Shown here: in pieces, positions 41,960 through 51,176 of the stretch | How positions within the stretch are numbered: position 1 is the first letter of the stretch | Layout of the letters: every line of letters starts with the position of its first letter | Assembly (NCBI RefSeq): GCF_044197065.1 | Contig: NZ_JBIQOI010000001.1 | Coordinates: 744,001-808,000, forward strand | Source: Kluyvera ascorbata_C | GTDB taxonomy: Bacteria; Pseudomonadota; Gammaproteobacteria; Enterobacterales; Enterobacteriaceae | Direction: 5' to 3' | DNA length: 64,000 bases | Program-made: the position numbers and the translations under genes | The notes under the pieces: model-generated | Told to the model about the DNA's origin: nothing | Database searches by the model: none | Seen by the model: only the letters and a program-made list of their open reading frames with translations

Positions 41960-43315
41960 TCAGGACTCCAGTTGTTGAAGGATTCTATTCACTTTATCAA
42001 ATGTTTCCTGATATTCCGCATCCTCGTCGCTGTCGGCGACCAGGCCGCCGCCCGCCGAGCAGTAAAGCGCGCCGTCCGAGGCCGTCACGGTGCGAATGGT
42101 GATGCTGGTATCCATATTGCCGCAGGCACTGATATAGCCAATGCTGCCGCACCAGGCGTTACGGCGATGGGGCTCCAGTTCGTCGATAATCTCCATCGCG
42201 CGAACTTTCGGCGCACCGGTAATTGAGCCGCCGGGAAACGCGGCGCGCAGCAGATCGGTCGCGTGCAGCGTCGGCGGTAGCTGTGCGGTGATGGTGCTCA
42301 CCAGATGATGTACCGCCGGGAACGGCTCAACGACGAACAGCTCTGGCACGCGTACGCTGCCCGGGACGGCGACGCGCCCGATGTCGTTGCGCATCAGGTC
42401 GACAATCATCAGGTTTTCTGCACGATCCTTCGGCGAATTGGCCAGCCGCTGAGCTTGTTCGGCGTCGGCCTCTGGCGAGTCGAGACGCGGCAGGGTGCCT
42501 TTAATCGGCCGGGTCTGAATGCAGCTCTGATCGAGCTGAATAAAACGCTCGGGAGAAAGGCTAAGAATGGCGCTCCCATCAAGGCGTATAAACGCACTAA
42601 ATGGCGCGCGATTCGCGCGGTTGAGTTCCACAAAGGTCGCCCATTCATCGCCGCGATAGCGCGCCTGAAAACGTTGGGCGAGGTTCACCTGATAGCAGTC
42701 GCCGCTTTGCAGATAGGCCTGCACCCGGCGAAACTTCTCGCCGTATTGCTCTCGGGTCATATTTGACTGCCAGCCAGAGGTGAGGGAAAACGGCTCGACC
42801 ACTGGGGCAACCTGCTGTTCTAGCCAACGCAAGCGGGCCTGAATATCACCGTGGCAGAGTAGCGTCACCACCTGGCGTTGATGATCAACGATCAGTGCCC
42901 AGTCATAAAGCCCAACGGCCATATCCGGCACGCCCACATCCTGCTGCGCTCGGTCGGGCAGCTTTTCAAAGCGACGGCCCAAATCATAACCAAAAAGCCC
43001 AACGGCACCGCCGATAAACGGAATGTCAGCGAGTGGCTCGACCGTGATGTTAAGCCTTTCGATGGCCTGCTGCAGCAGCGCGAGCGGGCAGTCACCGGAG
43101 ACCTGCGTTTGACCCGCACGGGTGATGAGGGTGCTATCGCCGCGGGTCACCAGCGTCTGGCTGGGGTCAGCGACCACGATATCGTAACGGCTGTGCGGAT
43201 GGTCCGCATAGCCGGAGTGCAGCATCATCGCCCAGGGCGACGCGTTTAACGGGGCAAAGTAGTGTTCGGCGGCATCCTGTCGCCAGGGAAGCGTCATCGT
43301 TGAAGGGGGTAGCAT
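41960..43315 (-). CDS. pabB: Aminodeoxychorismate synthase component I
   Basis: A 451-residue chorismate-binding enzyme. With PabA it makes 4-amino-4-deoxychorismate for p-aminobenzoate and folate. Conserved parts are the tryptophan-binding N-terminus (HSGYADHPHSRYDIVVADP), QTRPIKGTLPR with the catalytic Lys, AENLMIVDLMRND and FPGGSITGAPK near the C-terminus. It is the first gene of pabB-nudL, divergent from yoaH. Confidence 0.96.
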   Translation of the reverse strand: MLPPSTMTLPWRQDAAEHYFAPLNASPWAMMLHSGYADHPHSRYDIVVADPSQTLVTRGDSTLITRAGQTQVSGDCPLALLQQAIERLNITVEPLADIPFIGGAVGLFGYDLGRRFEKLPDRAQQDVGVPDMAVGLYDWALIVDHQRQVVTLLCHGDIQARLRWLEQQVAPVVEPFSLTSGWQSNMTREQYGEKFRRVQAYLQSGDCYQVNLAQRFQARYRGDEWATFVELNRANRAPFSAFIRLDGSAILSLSPERFIQLDQSCIQTRPIKGTLPRLDSPEADAEQAQRLANSPKDRAENLMIVDLMRNDIGRVAVPGSVRVPELFVVEPFPAVHHLVSTITAQLPPTLHATDLLRAAFPGGSITGAPKVRAMEIIDELEPHRRNAWCGSIGYISACGNMDTSITIRTVTASDGALYCSAGGGLVADSDEDAEYQETFDKVNRILQQLES

Positions 43316-43405
43316 TGTTTCTCTGTCCAGCCTTGTTGCACTGCCACTGGCGAATGTTCGGGCAGCATGAAATAATACGCGCCCACAATGTAGCAGGAGT
43401 CAATG

Positions 43406-43591
43406 ATGTTTGCAGGATTACCTTCACTGAGCCATGAACAGCAGCAGAAAGCCGTTGAGCGTATTCAGGAACTGATGTCGCAGGGCATGGCAAGCGGTCA
43501 GGCGATTGCGCTGGTGGCCGAGGAGCTGCGTGCTACCCATACTGGCGAACGTATTGTTGCGCGTTTTGAGGATGAAGACGAAGACGAGTAA
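43406..43591 (+). CDS. yoaH: Conserved small protein YoaH (UPF0181)
   Basis: A 61-residue acidic protein with the family pattern [20 protein letters not shown], then [12 protein letters not shown], and an acidic tail (FEDEDEDE). AGGAG is spaced six bases from the second of two tandem ATGs, which I chose. Function unknown. It lies opposite pabB as in E. coli. Confidence 0.93.
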
Positions 43592-43595
43592 CGTC

Positions 43596-44327
43596 ATGTC
43601 TATCCGTATAATACCGCTGCTGCTGGCGCTGATAGCCGTCCCTTCCATGGCAGCAGCGGGAAGTTCATGTCGCCTTACGGACCCCAACCTCACGCTACAA
43701 AGCTATACCGCCGATCCCCAGCGCGAACGCATTGCCATGTACTGGCTCAAAGCCAACGGTAAAGACTACGGCTCGCTGCGCGCGCTGCTGTCCGATATTA
43801 ACGGCGACGGGCGCGTACGTATGGCGATGAACGGCGGCATCTACGATAAAACCTATGCCCCTCTTGGGCTGTATATTGAAAACGGGCAGCAGAAGGTGGC
43901 GGTGAACCGCGCGTCCGGTGGCGGAAACTTCTTTATTAAACCCGGCGGTGTATTCTACGTTAAGGGCGATCGCGCGGGGATAGTCAGCCTCGACAAGCTG
44001 AAATCGATCACAGGCATGAGCTACGCGGTGCAGTCCGGCCCAATGCTGATTGAAAATGGCGTGATTAACTGGCGGCTGAAGCCGTCGGCGAGCTCGCGTA
44101 AGTTGCGCAACGGCGTCGGGATCACCGCGCAGGGCAAGGTCGTATTTATGTTGAGCGAGCGGGAAACTAATTTCTATGATTTCGCCTGCTATGCGAAATC
44201 TCGTCTCAACGTGCGGCAGATGCTGTATCTCGACGGCACCATCTCAAAGATGTACCAGCAGGGGAGCGGTGTCCCCTGGCAGTACCATCCATTCGTCACT
44301 ATGATAACCGTGGAAAAACGCGGGTAG
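43596..44327 (+). CDS. Secreted phosphodiester glycosidase-like protein (DUF2233, YigE-like)
   Basis: A 243-residue protein with a signal peptide (MSIRIIPLLLALIAVPSMAA). The mature part has features of the NAGPA/DUF2233 family: MAMNGGIYDKTYAPLGLYIE, GGGNFFIKPGGVFYV, AVQSGPMLIENG, RNGVGITAQG and LYLDGTISKMY. Members remove sugars from phosphodiesters, but the substrate here is unknown. The frame extends upstream inside yoaH; the ATG at 43596 is the one that puts the signal peptide at the N-terminus. No good ribosome site is visible, so coupling to yoaH (4 bp gap) is likely. Confidence 0.85.
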   Translation: MSIRIIPLLLALIAVPSMAAAGSSCRLTDPNLTLQSYTADPQRERIAMYWLKANGKDYGSLRALLSDINGDGRVRMAMNGGIYDKTYAPLGLYIENGQQKVAVNRASGGGNFFIKPGGVFYVKGDRAGIVSLDKLKSITGMSYAVQSGPMLIENGVINWRLKPSASSRKLRNGVGITAQGKVVFMLSERETNFYDFACYAKSRLNVRQMLYLDGTISKMYQQGSGVPWQYHPFVTMITVEKRG

Positions 44328-44360
44328 CCCGGACGAGGCGCATCGCGCCGACTCCGGGTC
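44325..44360. repeat. REP-like element after the DUF2233 gene
   Basis: TAGCCCGGACGAGGCGCATC continuing to GACTCCGGGTC folds as a hairpin with arms CCCGGA/TCCGGG and has the usual REP form. It starts at the stop codon of the preceding gene and lies between convergent genes. Confidence 0.65.
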
Positions 44361-44396
44361 TTGGCCTGGCATATTACTGAACGCCGGGATACGCGC

Positions 44397-44717
44397 CTAA
44401 GCCAACAAATAGCTCAACCCCATAAATGCCGCCATTCCCGCAATCACCGTTGCGAACAGGCTGCGGCTCAGCGCGCCAACCAGCGTAGCCACCGCGGCTG
44501 CCAGCAGTGAAATGCTGATGCCGCTGCCGGTTAACGCCGGTTTTCCCACCAGTTCGGCTGCGATAATCGCCGACATAATCGCCGCAGGAATAAAGCTCAG
44601 CCACTGCTGTAGCGTAGGCGGCATACGAAAACGCGACAACAGCAGCACCGGCACAACGCGCATTAGTGCGGTCACCGCCGCTGAGAAAATAATCGCCAAC
44701 AGAATATTACGCTCCAT
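44397..44717 (-). CDS. azlD: AzlD-family branched-chain amino acid transport subunit
   Basis: A 106-residue hydrophobic protein with four predicted helices, of the AzlD family (YgaH-like). The conserved start AIIFSAAVTALMRVVPVLLL is visible. It partners with the AzlC protein encoded just upstream, whose gene overlaps it by 11 bp. Such pairs export valine and other branched-chain amino acids. Substrate inferred from the family. Confidence 0.85.
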   Translation of the reverse strand: MERNILLAIIFSAAVTALMRVVPVLLLSRFRMPPTLQQWLSFIPAAIMSAIIAAELVGKPALTGSGISISLLAAAVATLVGALSRSLFATVIAGMAAFMGLSYLLA

Positions 44718-45459
44718 CCTGATGCTCCTTGTGCTGAGTAAAACGCATGCCTAGCGTTGCTAGCGTCGCGGCAACTGAGGCAGCGATAATCACCACCAGG
44801 CTGGTATCGGTATGCCCGGACATGAGCAGCGTAATCATCACGGCCACCGCGATGCTGAAGGACTCCAGCAGCTTACGACGGCTGGCAAACCACAGCATCA
44901 GCACCAGGCCGATAAACATTGAGACCAGGCTGAAGCTCAACCCTTCCATTAATGCCTCTGGCAACGCCGACGCCAGCCCCGCGCCAATCACGCAGGCCAG
45001 GATCCAGTTCAGCCAGGCCGCCACGTTCAGGCCAAACATCCACGCAAATGAAACTTTATTCTGAGCGCCCGCACGCTGTATCGCGACGCCAAACGTTTCA
45101 TCGGTCAGCAGCAGGCCGCTGACAATTTTCTGTAGCGTGGTCTGCTCGCGGAAATAGACGCTCATTGCCGAACTCATCAGCAGATAGCGCAGGTTAACTA
45201 ACAGTACGCTGAACACCACGGAGGCGACTTCCGCGCCTGCCGCCCAGAGCGAATAGAAGAGAAACTGCGCGGAACCGGCATAGAGCAGGCTCGCCAACAG
45301 CGCGGTTTGCAGGGTGGTAAAGCCGGAAAGGGTCCCGATAGCGCCGGCGGCGAAACCAATGCTCCAGTAGCCTGGAATGGTAGGGAAGCAGGCGATTACC
45401 CCGGCGCGAAACTGTGCCCTGGCCTCATTGCGTGGTGAGGCGGCGGTATGAGTTAACAT
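44707..45459 (-). CDS. azlC: AzlC-family branched-chain amino acid exporter subunit
   Basis: A 250-residue inner-membrane protein of the AzlC family (YgaZ-like), with about eight helices. Conserved parts are IPGYWSIGFAAGAIG, LLYAGSAQFLF and VNLRYLLMSSAM. It overlaps azlD by 11 bp and forms a two-gene operon. It is similar to but separate from ygaZH, which lies elsewhere in E. coli. Confidence 0.87.
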   Translation of the reverse strand: MLTHTAASPRNEARAQFRAGVIACFPTIPGYWSIGFAAGAIGTLSGFTTLQTALLASLLYAGSAQFLFYSLWAAGAEVASVVFSVLLVNLRYLLMSSAMSVYFREQTTLQKIVSGLLLTDETFGVAIQRAGAQNKVSFAWMFGLNVAAWLNWILACVIGAGLASALPEALMEGLSFSLVSMFIGLVLMLWFASRRKLLESFSIAVAVMITLLMSGHTDTSLVVIIAASVAATLATLGMRFTQHKEHQDGA

Positions 45460-45575
45460 CCATCTGTCCTGTGGTTGGTGTGTCGGTCTGGCGATGGGCG
45501 CGAGTGCGCCATCTTTTATAAGAAAATCGTATGTATCAGAACGAACAGCATATTACAGGTTTGACGCCGGAGGAT

Positions 45576-45603
45576 AAAAAAATCCACGCGGGGCGTGGAT
45601 TTT
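45576..45603 (-). terminator. Terminator after the GAPDH gene
   Basis: ATCCACGC-GGG-GCGTGGAT, followed on the minus strand by a T-run. It ends the GAPDH gene (minus strand). The same 8-bp stem is used again at 49139-49163. Confidence 0.85.
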
Positions 45604-45626
45604 AGGGACGATGCCAGAATGTCGGA

Positions 45627-46637
45627 TTAGTTTTCGCGTTTCGCCATCATCACCGCCAGGTCGACGAGACGGTTGGAGAATCCCCATTCGTTGTCATACC
45701 AGGCGAGGATTTTAACCATATTGCCGCCAATCACCAGCGTTGACAGACCGTCAATAATGGAAGAACGCGGGTCGCCCTGGTAGTCGCTTGAGACTAGCGG
45801 TTCATCACTATAACCGAGGATCCCTTTCAGAGGCCCTGCCGCGGCGGCCTCACGAAACGCATTGTTCACCGCTTCAACCGTCACATCTTGCTCAAGGGTG
45901 ACGGTCAGGTCGACGATGGAAACCACCGGGACCGGCACGCGCAGCGAATAACCGGTTAAACGGCCGTCCAGTTCGGGAATGACTTTACCCAACGCCTTCG
46001 CCGCGCCGCTGGAGTAAGGCACGATTGACAACGCGGCAGCGCGAGCGCCTCGCAGGTCTTTCTCCGGCTGATCGTGCAGCGCCTGGCTGTTGGTATAGGC
46101 GTGGGTGGTATTCATCAAGCCATGCTTAATACCGAAGTGCTGATGCAGAACCTGCGCGGCAGGCGCCAGCCCGTTGGTGGTACAACTGCCGTTGCTGACG
46201 ATCACGTGTTTGTCCGGGGAATAGAGCCCGTCATTCACGCCCATCACGATGGTTAAGTCCTCGTTTTTGCCGGGAGCAGAGATAATCACGCGCTTTGCGC
46301 CACCGCTGTGGATGTGCACCGCCGCCTTGTCGCGTTCGGTAAAGAAGCCGGTGGCTTCAATGACGATGTCGACCTGCGCCTGACGCCACGGAATGTTGGC
46401 CGGGTCGCGCTCGCTGAACACCGTGATGGGCTTGCCATCGACCACAAGTCGTCCTTCACCGGCGGAGACTTCCGCGGCGAGGGTGCCGAGCAGTGAGTCG
46501 TGTTTCAGCAGGTGCGCCAGCGTTTTGCTATCCGTCAGATCGTTGATAGCCACAATCTGAATATCCGGGTTGCCCAGCGCCGCGCGCAGTACGTTACGTC
46601 CGATTCGACCAAAACCGTTAATACCGACCTTTACCAT
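45627..46637 (-). CDS. Type I glyceraldehyde-3-phosphate dehydrogenase, second copy type
   Basis: A 336-residue NAD-dependent GAPDH. The Rossmann start MVKVGINGFGRIGRNVLRAA, Asp33 for NAD preference, catalytic Cys152 in NGSCTTNGLAPAA and His179 in THAYTNSQ are all present. The second cysteine of the usual SCTTNC motif is Gly here. The gene is not at the E. coli gapA locus and the protein differs from GapA, so it is probably an additional paralogue. AAGGAG is six bases before the ATG at 46637; the longer frame to 46703 is not needed. It is followed upstream by a GlxA-like regulator on the same strand. Confidence 0.92.
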   Translation of the reverse strand: MVKVGINGFGRIGRNVLRAALGNPDIQIVAINDLTDSKTLAHLLKHDSLLGTLAAEVSAGEGRLVVDGKPITVFSERDPANIPWRQAQVDIVIEATGFFTERDKAAVHIHSGGAKRVIISAPGKNEDLTIVMGVNDGLYSPDKHVIVSNGSCTTNGLAPAAQVLHQHFGIKHGLMNTTHAYTNSQALHDQPEKDLRGARAAALSIVPYSSGAAKALGKVIPELDGRLTGYSLRVPVPVVSIVDLTVTLEQDVTVEAVNNAFREAAAAGPLKGILGYSDEPLVSSDYQGDPRSSIIDGLSTLVIGGNMVKILAWYDNEWGFSNRLVDLAVMMAKREN

Positions 46638-46715
46638 GATCCACTCCTTATCTGTTGTCTCTGGCGTTACTGTAGGCCGGTGGCGATTTGGCGTAAATGA
46701 CAAAAAAGGATCACT

Positions 46716-47696
46716 TTACGCCAATTTGCGGCAGTGGAATCGCTGGCGATATTCTCCCGGCGTCAGGTGGAGCTGTTTTTCAAACATTCGACGCAGATTA
46801 ATGCTGCTGCCAAAGCCGGTTTGCTGGGCAATGCTCTCCAGCGTGTCGTTCGTCTGCTCTAGCTTTTGCCGGGCGGCGGCGAGGCGGGCTTCAGCCACGT
46901 AGCGTGCCGGGGAGGCGCCGGTTTCCCGGGTAAAGACGCGGCTGAAGTTGCGCGGGCTCATGGCCACTTTTTCCGCCAGTTTCTCCACGCCAAGGTCGTC
47001 GGTAAGATTATCAAGAAGCCAGGCCAGCAGACTGTTTATCGGGCCAAGCGTGCTGGTTTGCTGAAGATTGTAGCGGCTAAACTGCAGTTGGCTGCCGGGG
47101 CGATGCAGGTACATCACGAAATCCTGGGCAATATCGCGCGCCAGGCTGAAGCCGTAGTCCTCTTCAACCAGCGCCAGCGTCAGGTCAAAACCGGAGCTGA
47201 CGCCGCCGGATGTCCAGATATGCTCGTCCTGGATATAGAGTGGCCCGCTTTCAACGCGCACCTGCGGATATTCTGCTTGCAGGGTTTCCAGCAGCTTCCA
47301 GTGGGTGGTGGCGCGTCTGCCGTTCAGCAGCCCGCTTTGCGCCAGTAGCATGGCGCCGCCGCAGATAGAAGCGATACGGCGAGTATGAGGGGCGGCAAGA
47401 CGCAGCCAGTCAACGACGGCAATGCCTTCCTGCGGATTCTGACCCCTGCCGGTAATGATGATGGTATCGAGGGGTTCTCGCGGGTCTATCTCGTGGAGGC
47501 GATGATCCGCCAGCAGATTTAACCCCGACTGGCCGTGGATCACCTGATGCGGTTGGGTGGTTGCCAACTGGACCTGGTAGCAGGTGGCGGTGGCATTTTC
47601 TGGATGCAGGCGATTTGCCTGCATCAGGATGTCGGCAATACCGGCGGATTCGAACAGCATGCCGCCATCGGGGACGATAATCAGGATTTTCTTCAT
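46716..47696 (-). CDS. GlxA-family transcriptional regulator (DJ-1/PfpI plus AraC HTH)
   Basis: A 326-residue protein with an N-terminal DJ-1/PfpI amidotransferase-like domain (about 1-170, nucleophile-elbow cysteine in IASICGGAMLLAQSG). An AraC-type DNA-binding domain follows (about 215-320, with VEKLAEKVAMSPRNFSRVFT and IAQQTGFGSSINLRRMF). Such proteins sense small metabolites, often nitrogen compounds. It lies 78 bp upstream of the GAPDH gene on the same strand, so it could control or be cotranscribed with it. I do not recognise a named orthologue. Confidence 0.85.
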   Translation of the reverse strand: MKKILIIVPDGGMLFESAGIADILMQANRLHPENATATCYQVQLATTQPHQVIHGQSGLNLLADHRLHEIDPREPLDTIIITGRGQNPQEGIAVVDWLRLAAPHTRRIASICGGAMLLAQSGLLNGRRATTHWKLLETLQAEYPQVRVESGPLYIQDEHIWTSGGVSSGFDLTLALVEEDYGFSLARDIAQDFVMYLHRPGSQLQFSRYNLQQTSTLGPINSLLAWLLDNLTDDLGVEKLAEKVAMSPRNFSRVFTRETGASPARYVAEARLAAARQKLEQTNDTLESIAQQTGFGSSINLRRMFEKQLHLTPGEYRQRFHCRKLA

Positions 47697-47787
47697 GTCC
47701 TGAAAAGTAGTCTTTTTACAAAATAAGTCAACAGGAAGCTAAGGGATCAGAAACAGCCATTCCAGTTGCAGCCAGCGATGCTGTACG

Positions 47788-49047
47788 TCATCCCCGGTCC
47801 TGGGCTACAGACGAAGCGTGCGGTTTCGCCTGTGCGGTATTATCAAGCCGTCGGATAGCGGGCACCAGGCTCGCACAGACCGTTGCTACAACCACCGCGA
47901 CTGCTGACACCATCAAAACATGGCTGCTGCCAAAACGCATGGCCAGCGGGCCAGCGACCAGTTCGCCGAAGGGGATAGCCACAAAGGAACCCACCGCATC
48001 GTAGGCGTATACCCGCGCCAGCTTTTCTGGCGGGATATGCGTTTGCAAGGAGTGCGCCCAGGAGACGCCGAAGAGCCCGAAAGCCACGCCGGTAACAAAA
48101 AAGGCCGCAATCAACCATGATGCACCGACCGTCTGGCTCAGCATAAAAATCGGTACCGCGCAGAGGATAACCAGCATCACGCCAATAAAAAGATCGCGGC
48201 GCGGACGCCAGCGCAGCGCGAGGAAGGTACCGGCGATAAGCCCAATGCTTTGCGCCGCGACGATCATGCCCCAGCGTGCGCGACCAAAAGAGGCGTCGGC
48301 AATGGCGGGGCCGAGCACCATCACCACGCCGCTGAACGCGGCATTGACGATGGTGAACTGCACAACGATAGACCATACCCAGGAACGGCTGGCGAACTCT
48401 GCCCAGCCTTCTTTAAGATCCTGCAGGATATTGCTTTGCGACTCGCTCGCTTTGATAGCATTGGCTCGTATCAAGGAGTAGAGCGGGGCGGCGGCGGCGA
48501 AGCCCAGCGCATCAATCGCCAGTCCCCAGCCCGGACCCACTGAACTTGCCAGCACGCCGCCCAGCGACGCGCCGATGACCGTGCCGCTGTAGACACCGAG
48601 CTGAATTAAGGCGTTCGCTTCACGCAGGTTTTGCGCCGGTACCGTTTGAGGAACCAGCGCCGAAGACGCCGGTAGCGCAATGCCCGCTGCCGCGCCGTTC
48701 AGCGCACCGAGGAGCGCCAGGCTGATGACGGTAGCGGAGCCATCCAGCACCGACCACGCGACAATCCCCTGGGAAATCGCGGCAATAACCGAGGAGTAGA
48801 CCAGCACACGGCTGCGCGAATAACGGTCGGCCAGTACGCCGCCAAGCAGCAGAAACGCGACGTTAAAAATGGAACGTGATGCCACGACGATGCCTAAATC
48901 AGAGACTGAACCGCCGATATCCAGTACCGCAAAAGCCAGCGCAATCGGAGCAATGCCGTTGCCAAGCACGGTCAACAAGCGCGCCGTGAAAAGATGGCGA
49001 AAAACGGGGAAATGCCAGGCACGGATTTTTTTATTATGCGTCGTCAT
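47788..49047 (-). CDS. MFS transporter (exporter type, EntS/MFS_3-like)
   Basis: A 419-residue, 12-helix major facilitator. Signatures are the N-terminal FRHLFTARLLTVLGNGIAPI, GGVLADRYSRSRVLVYSSVI for motif A, and GVAFGLFGVSWAHSLQTHIP. It resembles the MFS_3 group, which includes enterobactin exporters and multidrug pumps. No biosynthetic cluster lies beside it, so the substrate is open. It is a single gene on the minus strand between the GlxA-like regulator and the L,D-transpeptidase. Confidence 0.8.
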   Translation of the reverse strand: MTTHNKKIRAWHFPVFRHLFTARLLTVLGNGIAPIALAFAVLDIGGSVSDLGIVVASRSIFNVAFLLLGGVLADRYSRSRVLVYSSVIAAISQGIVAWSVLDGSATVISLALLGALNGAAAGIALPASSALVPQTVPAQNLREANALIQLGVYSGTVIGASLGGVLASSVGPGWGLAIDALGFAAAAPLYSLIRANAIKASESQSNILQDLKEGWAEFASRSWVWSIVVQFTIVNAAFSGVVMVLGPAIADASFGRARWGMIVAAQSIGLIAGTFLALRWRPRRDLFIGVMLVILCAVPIFMLSQTVGASWLIAAFFVTGVAFGLFGVSWAHSLQTHIPPEKLARVYAYDAVGSFVAIPFGELVAGPLAMRFGSSHVLMVSAVAVVVATVCASLVPAIRRLDNTAQAKPHASSVAQDRG

Positions 49048-49138
49048 TGTTGCGGCAACTTCTGGTTTGAAAAATGGGTCATCTCAAGAGGTCGCAACAG
49101 AGTATCGGCAGGTTCAATGACGGTAAAGCGGCAGCATG

Positions 49139-49163
49139 AAAAAAATCCACGCGCGGCGTGGAT
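49139..49163 (-). terminator. Terminator after the L,D-transpeptidase gene
   Basis: ATCCACGC-GCG-GCGTGGAT followed on the minus strand by a T-run of seven. The stem is identical to that at 45576. Confidence 0.85.
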
Positions 49164-49185
49164 TTAGCAGGTTAAGTATTCGGCA

Positions 49186-50085
49186 TTAATTGAGTCTGAC
49201 CGGCATTCCCGAACGTATTGCCAGCGCCTGTTTGAGCACGGGCTGCTGGATATCCGCCGCCGCTAACGTGGCGGTGAGAGAAGCCGGTATGACCGCTGCC
49301 TTTGCGGTGCTGGCACTGGATTCGGATAACGGACTGTGCACTTCGATATAACGTGCGCCATCGGGCTCCACGCTGGCTTTGACGGGCTGATTAACAAATT
49401 CAACCCGGGTACCGACCGGGACTTCGCTAAAGAGCTTTTTCAGATCGTCGGCACGTAAGCGCACGCATCCGTGGCTGACGCGCAGCCCAATACCAAAATT
49501 CGCATTGGTGCCGTGAATGGCAAATTCATTGCCAATGTACATCGCGTATAGCCCCATTGGGTTATCAACCCCGGCGGGGACGACCGCTGGCAGGATATTG
49601 CCTTCGGCGGCAAATTCAGCACGCTCGTTCGGGGTGGGTGTCCAGGTCGGTCCGACCTTTTTCTGTTTCACTGAGGTGACCCAATGTTCTGGCGTATCGT
49701 GGCCAATCTGGCCGATACCGACCGGGTAGATTTCGACGGTATGACTGCCCGCGGGATAGTAATAAAGGCGCATTTCAGCGGTGTTAATCACGATTCCCTG
49801 ATGGACGGTGTCGGGCAATAGCGTCTGCGACGGGAAGGTCAGTACGGTACCTTGCGCGGGTAAATACACATCCACGCCGGGGTTAGCGTCAAGGAGATTG
49901 CTCATACCGATATGATGCTTCGCCGCGTAGGTCTCCAGCGGTGATTTTTGACCCTGCGGGATCTGTTCGTATTGGTTGCTACCGACCAGGCTGCCGCCCC
50001 CGTTGGGCAGTGAGTAGGTGAGCGCAAAAGCAGGCGAGACGGTGAAGGAAATGACCAGTGATGCCAGTAACGTTTTAACTTTCAT
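49186..50085 (-). CDS. L,D-transpeptidase (ErfK/YcfS/YbiS family)
   Basis: A 299-residue periplasmic enzyme with a signal peptide (SLVISFTVSPAFA), a LysM-like N-terminal segment and a YkuD catalytic domain. The active site reads AIHGTNANFGIGLRVSHGCV with the catalytic His and Cys in SHGCVRL. Family members attach Braun lipoprotein to peptidoglycan. The closest E. coli relative seems to be ErfK (LdtA) by PAGVDNPMGLYAMYIG. I chose the ATG at 50085 because it puts the signal peptide first; there is no strong ribosome site. It is divergent from an AraC-type gene. Confidence 0.9.
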   Translation of the reverse strand: MKVKTLLASLVISFTVSPAFALTYSLPNGGGSLVGSNQYEQIPQGQKSPLETYAAKHHIGMSNLLDANPGVDVYLPAQGTVLTFPSQTLLPDTVHQGIVINTAEMRLYYYPAGSHTVEIYPVGIGQIGHDTPEHWVTSVKQKKVGPTWTPTPNERAEFAAEGNILPAVVPAGVDNPMGLYAMYIGNEFAIHGTNANFGIGLRVSHGCVRLRADDLKKLFSEVPVGTRVEFVNQPVKASVEPDGARYIEVHSPLSESSASTAKAAVIPASLTATLAAADIQQPVLKQALAIRSGMPVRLN

Positions 50086-50281
50086 TGAGTTGAATTGTAC
50101 GACAAATATGAGTGGGGTTGATTGTACTCGCCTGTTGTCGGCAACTCCATGGTTTTCGGTGGCTAGTAGCATTCACAACCGCGACCAAATCGCCTTTGAC
50201 CATTGCAGGGCGCCTGGGTACTTTAATTTAAGTCTGGTCTCTGAACTCCCAATAAAACCCTTGATGAGTAGTAAATGAATC

Positions 50282-51094
50282 ATGCCGAGAACAAAAGCAA
50301 AATTAGATTGGGTAAAACCGGGGCGCCACGATGGGAAGATTGCACGCATTGAAGCCTATTTCAGCGGACATGGTTACGAACCCCACCGGCATGACGCCTA
50401 CGCGATAGGAAGAACATTATCAGGCGTGCAGAGCTTTCATTATCGTGGCAGCAAGCGACACAGTTTGCAGGGAATGACGATGGTTTTGCATCCAGATGAA
50501 ATCCATGATGGCGAAGCGGGAACGACGGAAGGATTTCAATATCGGATGTTTTACCTCGATCCGGCATTGATCCAGGGGGTTCTTGGCGGAAAACCGCTCC
50601 CTTTTATCAGTGGAGGGATCTCTTCTGATTCGCGGCTCTACCATGCAACAGAGCCACTATTAAAAGCGATGGACGCATCGATTGAGCCATTAGAAGAAGA
50701 TGACGCGCTTTACGATCTCGCGCAGGCCCTCTCCCTTGTCGCGGGGCAGTGTACCCGCCGTCGGGTCATAGACTATCCATCAGCGGAGCGGGCCCGAGAG
50801 TATATCTGTTCCGAGTTTGCTCAAAACGTCACCCTGGATGCGTTGTCTGCGGTTAGTGGTAAAGACCGCTGGAGCTTATCCCGGGATTTCCGCGCGCTTT
50901 ATGGCACTAGCCCTTATCGCTATGTGACGATGCGGCGCCTTGAACGCTGTCGGCAGCTCATGATGACCGGCATCTCTCTTGCTGATGCGGCGATTGAATC
51001 GGGATTTGCCGATCAGAGTCATATGACACGTCAGTTTATGAAGACGTGGGGCGTCTCACCTGGCCGATGGCAACATATCGTCAAGAAAGGGTGA
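50282..51094 (+). CDS. AraC-family transcriptional regulator
   Basis: A 270-residue regulator. The N-terminal AraC-binding cupin (about 20-150, HGYEPHRHDAYAIGRTLSGV) probably binds a ligand. The C-terminal HTH domain (about 170-265) has VTLDALSAVSGKDRWSLSRD and ADAAIESGFADQSHMTRQFM. A small cupin gene follows 82 bp later on the same strand and is the likely target or partner. No named orthologue recognised. Confidence 0.87.
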   Translation: MPRTKAKLDWVKPGRHDGKIARIEAYFSGHGYEPHRHDAYAIGRTLSGVQSFHYRGSKRHSLQGMTMVLHPDEIHDGEAGTTEGFQYRMFYLDPALIQGVLGGKPLPFISGGISSDSRLYHATEPLLKAMDASIEPLEEDDALYDLAQALSLVAGQCTRRRVIDYPSAERAREYICSEFAQNVTLDALSAVSGKDRWSLSRDFRALYGTSPYRYVTMRRLERCRQLMMTGISLADAAIESGFADQSHMTRQFMKTWGVSPGRWQHIVKKG

Positions 51095-51176
51095 GCCTGA
51101 GTTGCTCGATCGTTCAAGACGCGTCGTGTCGCGGTATTTTATCGTGTGCTCTCCTTAACCGTGCAGGAGAGTAGCG

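Noticed and set aside
45493..45517. Hairpin GATGG-GCGC-GAGT-GCGC-CATC upstream of azlC
   Set aside because: It lies in a promoter region with no gene ending there on the plus strand. The stem has a bulge and no clear role.
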